Assembly: GCA_937868725.1 (NCBI GenBank)
Contig: CALMMQ010000067.1
Coordinates: 1-34,429, forward strand
Origin: an uncultured Pleomorphomonas sp.
GTDB taxonomy: Bacteria; Pseudomonadota; Alphaproteobacteria; Rhizobiales; Pleomorphomonadaceae
Length of the DNA: 34,429 nt
Direction of reading: 5' to 3'
Shown: piece after piece, positions 1 through 9,639 of the stretch
Position numbering within the stretch: position 1 is the stretch's first letter
Layout: each line of letters opens with the position of its first letter
The notes under the pieces: model-generated
The model's database searches: none
What the model saw: the letters and a program-made list of their open reading frames with translations, nothing else
What the model was told of the DNA's origin: nothing
Position numbers and translations under genes: made by a program

Positions 1-2031
<2,031 letters not shown>

Positions 2032-2045
2032 CGACACAAGCCTGG

Positions 2046-2065
2046 CGGGCGGCTGCGGCCGCCCG
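2046..2065. terminator. GC hairpin between convergent clpB and ABC operon
   Basis: Perfect 8-bp stem CGGGCGGC / GCCGCCCG with a TGCG loop. It begins 14 bases after the clpB stop and ends directly against the stop codon of the convergent permease gene. It has no long T-run on either side, so it may be a bidirectional terminator or only a 3'-end stabiliser. Confidence 0.6.
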
Positions 2066-3013
2066 TCAGCGTTCTTCCTTGCGGAACGGCTTTAGCAGCG
2101 CCGCCGGCGCGACGGCGTTGCGCGACACCGAAGCCATGGCGACGATGGTCAGGAGGAACGGCAGGATCAGGAACGCCTCGTAGGGCACGTGCTGGCCGAG
2201 GCCGCTCGCCTGCAGGCGCAGTTGCAGGGCGTCGATGAACGCAAACATCAGCGCGCCGGCGGCGCACCGCCACGGCCGCCACTGGCCGAACACGACGAGG
2301 GCGATGGCCACCCAGCCACGACCGTTGATGACGCCGAAGGTAAAGGCGTTGAACTGGGCCAGCGACAGGAACGCGCCGGCCACCCCCATCAGGCCGCCGC
2401 CGATGACCACCGCCTGCCAGCGCCGGGCAACGACCGAAACGCCGGCCGAGTCGGCGGCGTGCGGGTTCTCGCCCACCATGCGCACCGACAGGCCCCAGGG
2501 CGTGTGGTCGAGGATGAAGGCGCTGAGCGGCACCAGCAGAAAAGCGATGTAGGTGAGCGCGTGCTGGCTGAACAGCGCCGGGCCGATGACCGGCAGCGCC
2601 GACAGGCCGGGCAGGGGCAGCGGCTGGAAGGCGGTGACCGACGGCGGCTGGCCGGGTTGGCCGAACACCAGGCGGTAAATGTAGAAGGCCAGACCCGACG
2701 ACAGCATGGTGACGCCGATGCCGGAGACGTGTTGCGACAGGCCGAAGGAGACGGTGAGCAGGGCGTGCAACGCCGCCATCACCATGCCGACGGCCATGGC
2801 CGCGGCGACGCCCAGCCACAGGTTGCCGCTGAAATAGGCCACCGAAAAGCCGGCCATGGCGCCGATCAGCATGATGCCTTCGATGCCGAGATTGAGAACG
2901 CCGGCCCGTTCGCTCAGCATTTCGCCGAGGGTGGCCAGCAGCAGCGGTGTCGCGATGCGCACCAGCGCCGCCAGAAACCCGACCTGAAACAGTTGATCAA
3001 CGAGCCCCCACAC
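2066..3013 (-). CDS. BMP-type ABC importer, inner-membrane permease 2
   Basis: Integral membrane permease (315 aa) of the branched-chain/ribose permease superfamily (BPD_transp_2), in the subgroup that pairs with BMP-family binding proteins for nucleoside or purine uptake. About eight hydrophobic segments are visible. The diagnostic segment ERAGVLNLGIEGIMLIGA sits near residues 35-52, where this subgroup has its conserved glycine-rich loop. The start is a GTG inside the 3' end of the upstream permease gene (17-bp overlap), so translation is probably coupled. It is the last gene of the operon: binding protein, ATPase, permease 1, permease 2. The substrate cannot be read from sequence; nucleosides or purines are the family norm. 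Confidence 0.9.
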   Translation of the reverse strand: MWGLVDQLFQVGFLAALVRIATPLLLATLGEMLSERAGVLNLGIEGIMLIGAMAGFSVAYFSGNLWLGVAAAMAVGMVMAALHALLTVSFGLSQHVSGIGVTMLSSGLAFYIYRLVFGQPGQPPSVTAFQPLPLPGLSALPVIGPALFSQHALTYIAFLLVPLSAFILDHTPWGLSVRMVGENPHAADSAGVSVVARRWQAVVIGGGLMGVAGAFLSLAQFNAFTFGVINGRGWVAIALVVFGQWRPWRCAAGALMFAFIDALQLRLQASGLGQHVPYEAFLILPFLLTIVAMASVSRNAVAPAALLKPFRKEER

Positions 3014-4076
3014 CGGCCGGCCCTCCTGTGCGACGGATGCGATAGCTGGTGAACAGCAGCGCCACCAGCATGGTGATCAGCGCCGTGCCCTGGATGACGT
3101 CGGCGAGGAACACCGGCACGCCGGTGGCGCGCGACATGGCCTCGGCCCCGGTCATGACGGCGGCGAAGAACAGCGCCGAGGGGATGACGGCGATGGGGTT
3201 GAGGCGGGCCAGCATGGCGATGACGATGCCGGTGTAGCCGAAGCCGGGCGAGATCTCGCCCATCACCTGATAATGGATGCCGGCCACCTCGTTGATGCCG
3301 GCAAGACCGGCGAGACCGCCGGAGATGGCGGCGGCGGTGACGAGCACGCCGGTGACGCCGATGCCGCCGTAGGCCGCCGCCTCGGCGTTCTCGCCGACGG
3401 CGCGGATGGCGAAGCCGAGCGTGGTGCGGCGCAGCAGGAACCAGACGGCCGGCACGGCGAGGAAGGCGACGACGACGCCGAAGTGCAGCCGCGTACCGTC
3501 GATCAGCACCGGGAACCAGGCACTGTCGGCGATGGGCGGCGAGTTAGGGTAGCCCGACAGCGGGTCCTTCCACGGTCCTTCGATCAGCGCCATCATGGCG
3601 TAGTAGGCGATGGAGTTGATGAGCAGCGTCGAGACGACGTCATCGACCTTGAGGCGGACGCGCAGCAGCGCCGGAATGAGGGCGAGAGCGGCGCCGCCGG
3701 CAGCGCCGGCCAGCAGCATCAGGGCGATGGCAAGCGGCGTCGGTATGCCCTCGAAGCCGCCGACCCAGCAGCCGGCGACAGCGCCGGCCAGCAGCTGCCC
3801 CTCGGCGCCGATGTTCCAGAACTTGGCGCGGAAGGCGACGGTGACGGCGAGGCCGGTGAAGATGAGCGGCGCCGCCTTGACCAGCGTTTCGGTGAGGGCG
3901 TAGACGTCGCCGAAGGCGCTCTCGAACATGATGGCATAGGCGGTGCCGACGTCGGCGCCGGCCAGTGCGACCAGTCCGGCGCAGAGGAGCAGGGCCGCCA
4001 GCACGGCGCCGAGCGACAGCGACAGGTTGAGCCAGGCCGAGGCGTGGTCGCGGGGTTCCAGTCGCAGTCCCATCAT
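2997..4076 (-). CDS. BMP-type ABC importer, inner-membrane permease 1
   Basis: Permease (359 aa) of the same BPD_transp_2 superfamily, the longer partner of the pair (COG4603-like). It has an N-terminal cytoplasmic stretch, a first membrane helix at about residues 18-40, and the family motif FWNIGAEGQLLAGAV near residue 90, followed by multiple hydrophobic helices. It likely forms the heterodimeric translocation pore with the downstream permease. The start codon overlaps the stop of the ATPase gene as ATGA (a second in-frame ATG follows at once), and its 3' end overlaps the next permease by 17 bp: a tightly coupled operon. Nothing unusual in length or motifs. Confidence 0.92.
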   Translation of the reverse strand: MMGLRLEPRDHASAWLNLSLSLGAVLAALLLCAGLVALAGADVGTAYAIMFESAFGDVYALTETLVKAAPLIFTGLAVTVAFRAKFWNIGAEGQLLAGAVAGCWVGGFEGIPTPLAIALMLLAGAAGGAALALIPALLRVRLKVDDVVSTLLINSIAYYAMMALIEGPWKDPLSGYPNSPPIADSAWFPVLIDGTRLHFGVVVAFLAVPAVWFLLRRTTLGFAIRAVGENAEAAAYGGIGVTGVLVTAAAISGGLAGLAGINEVAGIHYQVMGEISPGFGYTGIVIAMLARLNPIAVIPSALFFAAVMTGAEAMSRATGVPVFLADVIQGTALITMLVALLFTSYRIRRTGGPAGVGAR

Positions 4077-5590
4077 GCGCTCCTGTCGCTGGCGCCGGTC
4101 ATCATCAGGCCGAGCCGTTCGACGGTGGCCGCCGCGGTCGGCATCTCGCCGGCGATGCGGCCTTCGTACATGACGGCAATGCGGTCGGAGAGGGCCATCA
4201 GTTCCTCAAGGTCTTCGGAAATCAGCAGGATGCCGCGACCAGCGGCCCGCATTTCCAGGAAGCGGTCGTGGACGAAACGGGTGGCGCCGATGTCGAGGCC
4301 GCGCGTCGGCTGGGCGGCGATGAGCACCGCCGGGTCGTGGGCCAGTTCGCGGGCCAGCAGGATTTTCTGGAGATTGCCGCCGGACAGCTTGCCGGTGCGC
4401 GCCGTCGGACCGGGGCAACGGATGTCGAAGGCGGCGATGCGCTCGCGGGCGAAGGCGTCGATGCGGCCGGCGTCGATCAGGCCGCGACGGCTGAACGGCG
4501 CCTCGGTGAGGCGGGGCAGCACCATGTTGTCGGCCACCGTCAGGGCGGTGACGAGACCGGTTTTCATGCGGTCTTCGGGGATGCGGCCGAGGCCGAGGGC
4601 CTGGCTGGCGCGCGGCGAGGGCTGCGACAGCGGCGCGCCGTTGATCCGAATGTCGCCGCTGGTTGGCCGCAGCATGCCGGAGAGGACGTCGGCGAGCGCC
4701 CGCTGACCGTTGCCGGAGACGCCGGCGATGCCGACGATCTCGCCGCCGCGCACCGTCAGCGACAGATCGGCGAGGCCGGCTCCCCCCTTGGGTGGGGTGG
4801 AGACGTGCGCCAGTTCCAGCACCGGCGCGCCGACGGTCACCGGTGCCCGCTCGGGCGGGGTGATGTCGCGGCCGCACATCAGGCGGGCGATGTCGGCGTT
4901 GGAGGCTTCTGCCGGCTTGTCGATGGTGCCGGTGACGCGGCCGTGGCGCAGGATGACGCAGCGGCGGGCGACGGCGCGCACCTCGGCCAGCTTGTGGGAG
5001 ATGAAGACGATGCCGAAGCCGTTGGCCGACATGGCGCGCATGGCGGCGAACAGGCCATCGGTCTCGGTGGGTGTCAGCACGGCCGTCGGTTCGTCGAGGA
5101 TCAGCAGGCGGGCGCCGCGATAGAGCGCCTTGATGATCTCGAGGCGCTGCTGCTCGCCGATCGACAGGCCGCTCACCGGCCGATGGGGATCGAGCCACAG
5201 GCCGAAGTCGTCGCGGATGGCGGCGAGGCGGTGCAGCGCCCGGCGGCGATCGATGAGAAAGCGGCGACCTTTCTCGCCGATCAGGATGTTGTCGAGCACG
5301 CTGAGGCGGGCGGCGAGGTGGAAATGCTGGTGCACCATGCCGATGCCGCTGGCCAGGGCGTCGGCCGAATTGCGGATGCGGACCGGCTGGCCGTTGAAGC
5401 GGATTTCGCCAGCGTCGGCCTGATAGGTGCCGAACAGGATGTTCATCAGCGTCGTCTTGCCGGCGCCGTTCTCGCCGAGCAGGCCGAGCACGTCGCCTGG
5501 CCAGACGGTGAGGTCGATGCCGTCGTTGGCCTTGGTGGCGCCGAACGACTTGCTGACGCCGCGCATTTCCAGAAGGGGGACCGTCGTCAT
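4073..5590 (-). CDS. BMP-type ABC importer, double-domain ATPase
   Basis: Energises the importer; two fused ABC domains in one 505-aa chain, as in sugar and nucleoside importers. N-terminal half: Walker A GENGAGKTT (residues 39-47), signature LSIGEQQR, Walker B RLLILDEPTAVLTPTE. C-terminal half: a degenerate Walker A, GVSGNGQR, without the catalytic lysine, then LSGGNLQK and AAQPTRGLD. One competent and one degenerate site is usual for this family. I chose the ATG at 5590, where homology begins (MTTVPLLEMRG); a GTG 39 bases upstream would add 13 Arg-rich residues with no family resemblance. Neither start has a strong Shine-Dalgarno. The gene is separated from the binding-protein gene by 246 bp holding a structured repeat, and overlaps the next permease by 4 bp. 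Confidence 0.93.
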   Translation of the reverse strand: MTTVPLLEMRGVSKSFGATKANDGIDLTVWPGDVLGLLGENGAGKTTLMNILFGTYQADAGEIRFNGQPVRIRNSADALASGIGMVHQHFHLAARLSVLDNILIGEKGRRFLIDRRRALHRLAAIRDDFGLWLDPHRPVSGLSIGEQQRLEIIKALYRGARLLILDEPTAVLTPTETDGLFAAMRAMSANGFGIVFISHKLAEVRAVARRCVILRHGRVTGTIDKPAEASNADIARLMCGRDITPPERAPVTVGAPVLELAHVSTPPKGGAGLADLSLTVRGGEIVGIAGVSGNGQRALADVLSGMLRPTSGDIRINGAPLSQPSPRASQALGLGRIPEDRMKTGLVTALTVADNMVLPRLTEAPFSRRGLIDAGRIDAFARERIAAFDIRCPGPTARTGKLSGGNLQKILLARELAHDPAVLIAAQPTRGLDIGATRFVHDRFLEMRAAGRGILLISEDLEELMALSDRIAVMYEGRIAGEMPTAAATVERLGLMMTGASDRSA

Positions 5591-5663
5591 CGGATCATCG
5601 CGTGTTCGCCGGTGCCGGGCTGGCCGCACGCCGGCGGCCGGCCTCGGGGCGCCGGACTGGTAG

Positions 5664-5783
5664 GCTTAGAGCATCCGCCGATCATGTTGAAACAACATGA
5701 TCGACAAGCGGCTGCTCAACTTATTGAATCTGGAGCAATTTCTCGTCGACCTGATGATTCCATCAGGTCGGAAAACGCTCTAG
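5664..5783. repeat. Two-hairpin dispersed palindromic element, copy 1 (full)
   Basis: About 120 bp. The outer ends are inverted (TAGAGC at 5667-5672, GCTCTA at 5777-5782). Inside are two perfect 10-bp hairpins: GATCATGTTG / CAACATGATC around AAA (5680-5702), and CGACCTGATG / CATCAGGTCG around ATTC (5747-5770). A shorter, diverged copy in the opposite orientation is at 9560-9639. It lies in the 246-bp gap between the binding-protein gene and the ATPase gene of one operon, where RNA hairpins could protect the upstream message or lower downstream expression, as REP elements do in other importer operons. No coding sequence is seen in the rest of the gap (5591-5836). Confidence 0.75.
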
Positions 5784-5836
5784 GCGGAAGCCGGCCGTGC
5801 GGCGAGCCGGGAGAGGCCCGCCGGTCGGCGGCGGCG

Positions 5837-6859
5837 TCAGTCGGAGGTCGGGGTGCCCTCGTCGACGTCGACACGGAAGTTGCCGTCGAGGATGTCCTGG
5901 CGTCGCTGGGCAACCAGCGCCTTGACGTCGGCCGGCAGCTTGGCATCCCAGTCGTGGTAGGGGGCGAGATCGGAGCCGCCCTTGCCCATGCGCGAGAAGT
6001 CGCCGTAGTCCTGAGCGGTGAAGACGCCGGCCTTGACCAGCTTGACGGCCTGCTCGATGGTCGGGAACATGTCCCAGACCGGGCCGGTGATGACGGTGTC
6101 GGGGGCGATCGACGACTGGTCGGACATGTTGGAAATGGCGTAGACGCCCTTGTCCTTGCACGCCTCGATGACGCCGAAGCGCTCGGCGTAGATGACGTCG
6201 GCCTTGGCCTCGATCTGGGCGATGGCCGCTTCCTTGGCCTTGGGCGGATCGAAGAACGAGCCGATGAAGGCCACCTTCTTCTTGACGTCGGGGTTGACCT
6301 CCTTGGCGCCGGCGAAGAAGGCGTTGACGAGACGATTGACCTCGGGGATGGCCATGGCGGCGACGGCGCCGACGACGCCGGTCTTGGTCATCTTGCCGGC
6401 GATCATGCCCGAGAGGAAGGCCGGCTCCTGGATCCAGTTGTCGAAGACGCCGAAGTTGGGCTCGGCCGGACCGGCGCCGGAGCCGAACAGGAAGGCCACT
6501 TTCGGGAACGACTTGGCGACCTGGCGGGCGATGCGCTCGGCGGCGAAGGCGTCGCCGACGACCAGCTGGAAGCCCTTCTGGGCGTATTCGCGCATGACGC
6601 GGGCGAAGTCGGCTTCCTGGACGTTCTCCGACCATTTGTACTCGATGCCGAGCTGCTTTTCGGCCTTGAGCAGAGCGACGTGGATCTGGTTGTCCCACGG
6701 CTCCTCAATGGGGGTGGCGAACACGGCGGCGACCTTGAGGCCGGCGGCGGAGGCGGGGCCGACCTTGAGGCCGCCGAGGGCCAGGGCGGAAAGACCGCCG
6801 GCGCCGATCAGAAAATGGCGGCGGTTGAAGGTGGGCTGGTCGTCAACAGTATGGCTCAT
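5837..6859 (-). CDS. BMP-family periplasmic substrate-binding protein, Tat-type signal
   Basis: Binding protein (340 aa) of the basic membrane protein/Med family (Bmp domain), the solute receptor of the importer encoded downstream. It starts at the ATG at 6859, preceded by AGGAGA about 6 bases upstream. The open frame continues a further 45 codons upstream, but that part looks non-coding. The N-terminus has FNRRHFLIGAGG (twin arginine at residues 13-14) followed by a hydrophobic stretch and an Ala-rich cleavage region (PASA near 35-38), so Tat export is likely. No lipobox Cys is seen, unlike many Bmp lipoproteins. The mature part has the family pattern, with a PIEEPWDNQIH segment and later FGVIEACKDKGVYAI. 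It is transcribed divergently from the two-component system. Ligand unknown; purines or nucleosides are usual for the family. Confidence 0.9.
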   Translation of the reverse strand: MSHTVDDQPTFNRRHFLIGAGGLSALALGGLKVGPASAAGLKVAAVFATPIEEPWDNQIHVALLKAEKQLGIEYKWSENVQEADFARVMREYAQKGFQLVVGDAFAAERIARQVAKSFPKVAFLFGSGAGPAEPNFGVFDNWIQEPAFLSGMIAGKMTKTGVVGAVAAMAIPEVNRLVNAFFAGAKEVNPDVKKKVAFIGSFFDPPKAKEAAIAQIEAKADVIYAERFGVIEACKDKGVYAISNMSDQSSIAPDTVITGPVWDMFPTIEQAVKLVKAGVFTAQDYGDFSRMGKGGSDLAPYHDWDAKLPADVKALVAQRRQDILDGNFRVDVDEGTPTSD

Positions 6860-6986
6860 GGATGTCTCCTGCGATCGCATGTTCCGTTGGTCGGATGTCC
6901 GGGCGCTTCCGTCTCTGGATCGGGGCTTGTAGCTGGGTTGGGAAAGCGCGCGTGCCGCCGGCATCGTCGGCGGAGTGCCCCGTGGG

Positions 6987-7015
6987 TTGATCAAATATCC
7001 GTTGGACTTTAGGCT
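6987..7015 (+). promoter_or_regulatory. Possible promoter of the sensor kinase gene
   Basis: TTGATC and TAGGCT separated by 17 bases, immediately before the kinase start at 7025. Transcription would begin only a few bases before the ATG, and no Shine-Dalgarno is visible there, so the message may be leaderless. The match to a sigma-70 promoter is modest. Confidence 0.3.
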
Positions 7016-7024
7016 TATTCAATC

Positions 7025-8857
7025 ATGAAATTCTGTCGATTTCTGTCCGTCGTCGTTGCCCTTGCCCTGCTAGCCGCTGCCCTCGCGCCAGCCCGCGCCG
7101 ACGTGGCGGACCGGATCGTCATCCAGCTCAAGTGGCGGCACCAGTTCCAGTTCGCCGGCTACTATGCCGCCATCGAGCAGGGATACTTCCGCGCCGCCGG
7201 GCTCGACGTCAGCCTGATCGAGGCGCACGAGGGCGAGGATCCGGTCGACGTGGTGACGGCCGGCCAGGCGCAATACGGCATCGGCACGTCGGAGCTCGCC
7301 GTGGCCCGGGCCAAAGGCGCCCGCGTGGTGGCGCTGGCGGCGACCTACCAGCATTCGCCCTACGGCATCGCCTCGCTGCGCGGCCACGGCATCGACAGCG
7401 TCCACGACCTCGTCGGCCGCAAGATCATGGTCGAACCGCAGGCGGCGGAAATCTGGGCCTTTCTCAAGACCGAGGGCATCGGGCCGGAGCGGCTGACGCT
7501 GGTGCCGCACTCCTTCGACACCAAGAGCCTGCTGGCTGGCGATGTCGACGCCATGACCGTCTACACCACCGACGAGACCTATGCGCTCAAGGCGGCGGGC
7601 GTCGATTTCCAGCTCTATACGGCGCGTTCGGTCGACATCGACTTCTATAGCGACGTGCTGTTCACCACCGAGGCGGAGGCGCACGGCCATCCCGCCCGCG
7701 TGGCGGCGGTGGTCGAGGCGGTCCGGCGCGGCTGGCACTACGCCATGGCCCACCCCGAGGAGATGGCGCGGCTGATCGCCGAGCGCTATGGCGAGCGCAA
7801 GTCCTACGATCATCTCCTCTATGAAGCCGAGCAGAGCCGACCGCTGATGGCGCTCGACGTCGTCGACTTCGGCTACATGAACGAAGGCCGCTGGCGCCAC
7901 ATCGCCGACACCTACGCCGGGCTCGGCATGATGCCGGCGACGCTTTCTCTCGACGGCTTCCTGTTCCGGCCCGAGCCGGGGCTCAGCCGCGAGGGCGTGT
8001 TGAAGCTGGTGGCCGCCATGGCGCTGGCCGTGCTGGTGGTGGCCGGCGTCGGCGGTCGCTTCTACGCCCTGTCGCGGCGGCTGCGGCACGCCGTGGCGGT
8101 GCGCGAGGCGGCCGAAGGCGAGCTCAGGGCGGCGCTGGCGCAGGAGCGCAACCTGTTGTCCATTCTGGCCCACGATTTCCGCACGCCGCTCAGCGTCATC
8201 TCGGCCTCGGCGCAGCTCATCGGCTTCTGCCTGTCGCCGCACGACAATCGCGGTCAGCGCGAGATCGGCAAGATCGTGGCGGCGGCGCGCCGGCTGTCGG
8301 AGCTGATCGCTTCGTGCCTCGCCAAGGACCGGCTGGAGGGGCTGGCGACGGCGGCCTTCGAACCGGTGGAGCTGGCGCCGCTCATGGAGCGGCTGGTGGC
8401 CGAGTGGCGCAATCTGGCGCCGAGCCGCCGCATCTACCTCGATATCGCCGACCTTGCCGCCGATCCGTCGGCGGCGCGGCGGGTCAGCGGCGATCGCGGC
8501 CTGCTGACGGTGGCCTTCTCCAACCTGATCGACAACGCTCTCAAGTACGCCCCGGTCGAGGGGCGGGTGATCGTGTCGCTGTCGCCGGGGCCGGGAACGC
8601 TGGTGGTGCGCGTGCTCGACGACGGGCCGGGCGTGCGCGAGGAAGACCGCGACCGGGTGTTCGAGAAGTACTATCGCTCGCCGGGAGCGCCGACGACGGG
8701 CGGCGCCGGCATCGGTCTTGCCGTGGTGGCCGGCATCATCCGGGCGCACGGCGGCTCGGCCAGTGCCGTCGCCAGCCAGCGCGGCGAGTTCGTCATCACC
8801 CTGCCGGTCCTCAGGGACGGGCCGGGGGCGGCGCCAGCATGGGAAGGCAGGGCATGA
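7025..8857 (+). CDS. Sensor histidine kinase with THI5/NMT1-type periplasmic domain
   Basis: Membrane histidine kinase (610 aa). Signal peptide at residues 1-25. A periplasmic domain (about 28-315) of the NMT1/THI5-SsuA binding-protein fold opens with LKWRHQFQFAGYYAA, the hallmark of pyrimidine-precursor binding proteins. One membrane helix at about 325-345, a short coiled coil, then the kinase core: H box ILAHDFRTPLS (His383), N box NLIDNALKYAP (500-510), G1 DDGPG (532-536) and G2 GAGIG (560-564). It overlaps the response regulator gene by 4 bp (ATGA), so the two are a cognate pair. It diverges from the BMP importer operon, so regulation of that importer is a reasonable inference. No ribosome-binding site is seen upstream; the start is set by the signal peptide. 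Confidence 0.92.
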   Translation: MKFCRFLSVVVALALLAAALAPARADVADRIVIQLKWRHQFQFAGYYAAIEQGYFRAAGLDVSLIEAHEGEDPVDVVTAGQAQYGIGTSELAVARAKGARVVALAATYQHSPYGIASLRGHGIDSVHDLVGRKIMVEPQAAEIWAFLKTEGIGPERLTLVPHSFDTKSLLAGDVDAMTVYTTDETYALKAAGVDFQLYTARSVDIDFYSDVLFTTEAEAHGHPARVAAVVEAVRRGWHYAMAHPEEMARLIAERYGERKSYDHLLYEAEQSRPLMALDVVDFGYMNEGRWRHIADTYAGLGMMPATLSLDGFLFRPEPGLSREGVLKLVAAMALAVLVVAGVGGRFYALSRRLRHAVAVREAAEGELRAALAQERNLLSILAHDFRTPLSVISASAQLIGFCLSPHDNRGQREIGKIVAAARRLSELIASCLAKDRLEGLATAAFEPVELAPLMERLVAEWRNLAPSRRIYLDIADLAADPSAARRVSGDRGLLTVAFSNLIDNALKYAPVEGRVIVSLSPGPGTLVVRVLDDGPGVREEDRDRVFEKYYRSPGAPTTGGAGIGLAVVAGIIRAHGGSASAVASQRGEFVITLPVLRDGPGAAPAWEGRA

Positions 8858-9561
8858 TCACGGTCATCGTCGTCGAGGATGAAGTCGCCTTTCGCGAAAC
8901 GGTGTGTGATTTCCTGGCCATGCGCGGCTTTCGGGCTTTGGGCGTCGGCTCGGAAAAGGCGCTCGAGGCGACGCTCGCCGGTGTCAGCGGGGCGATCGTG
9001 CTGCTCGACGTCAACCTCGGGCGGGAGAGCGGCTTTGCCATTGCCCGCCGCCTGCGCGGCCGCGATCCCTCGGTCGGCATCATCATGCTGACGGCGCGCG
9101 ACGGCATCGACGACCAGATCACCGGCCTCGGCGCCGGCGCCGACATCTATCTCGCCAAGCCCGTCGATCTCCGGGCCCTCGAGGCCAACGTCGTCAGCCT
9201 GACGCGGCGGCTGAGCCGGGGCGAGGATCACGCCGCCGAAGCGACGGCCGGCTGGTCGCTGGACGCTACCGGCTGGATGCTGCTCGCCCCGAACGGCGCC
9301 CCGGTCAGCCTGACGGCTGGCGAACGGGCGTTCATGGCCCGGCTGCTGCGTTCACCGGGCGAAACGGTGGGCTTTACCGATCTGATCGCGGCCACCGGCG
9401 GCATCGACGATGCCCACGGCGTCGCTCGCCTGGCCGTGCTGGTCAACCGGCTGCGGCGCAAGGTGGAACGCGAGACCGGCTTTCCGCCGCCGGTGCGCTC
9501 GGCCCGGTCGGTCGGCTACGGCTTCGCGGCGACCGTCGAGGCGCCGCCGGTCGATCGCTGA
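8854..9561 (+). CDS. OmpR-type response regulator
   Basis: 235-aa two-domain regulator, partner of the upstream kinase (ATGA overlap). The receiver domain spans residues 1-115, with acidic pair E8/D9, phospho-acceptor Asp52 (VLLDVNLG), Thr80 in IMLTARD and Lys102 in LAKPVDL. The C-terminal winged-helix domain (about 130-228) ends with the usual RSARSVGYGF wing. The output domain is somewhat divergent at its start but of normal length. The likely target is the divergent promoter region 6860-7024 (BMP importer and its own operon); this is inferred from position only. The stop codon lies at the edge of repeat copy 2. Confidence 0.92.
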   Translation: MITVIVVEDEVAFRETVCDFLAMRGFRALGVGSEKALEATLAGVSGAIVLLDVNLGRESGFAIARRLRGRDPSVGIIMLTARDGIDDQITGLGAGADIYLAKPVDLRALEANVVSLTRRLSRGEDHAAEATAGWSLDATGWMLLAPNGAPVSLTAGERAFMARLLRSPGETVGFTDLIAATGGIDDAHGVARLAVLVNRLRRKVERETGFPPPVRSARSVGYGFAATVEAPPVDR

Positions 9562-9639
9562 GAAATCGCTCAAGAGTCAGAGGTTGGATCAGCCGCTTAT
9601 CGATGAGGTTGTTTCAACCTGATCGGCGGCGGCTCTAGC
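9560..9639. repeat. Dispersed palindromic element, copy 2 (shortened, inverted)
   Basis: Reverse-orientation relative of the 5664-5783 element, about three-quarters identical over 80 bases. It shares GAGAAAT, CAGCCGCTT, the GTTGTTTCAAC core, TGATCGGCGG and the terminal GCTCTA. The central hairpin (GATGAGGTTG / CAACCTGATC, one mismatch, TTT loop) is kept, and the second hairpin is absent. It fills the space between the convergent response regulator and ClC genes, and touches both stop codons, so it may double as a terminator. Confidence 0.7.

Noticed and set aside
4206-5198. Long open frames opposite or out of phase with the ABC, coo and clpB genes
   Set aside because: Arg/Pro/His-rich or Gln/Asp/Gly-rich composition typical of GC-rich antisense shadows, all overlapping well-supported genes.
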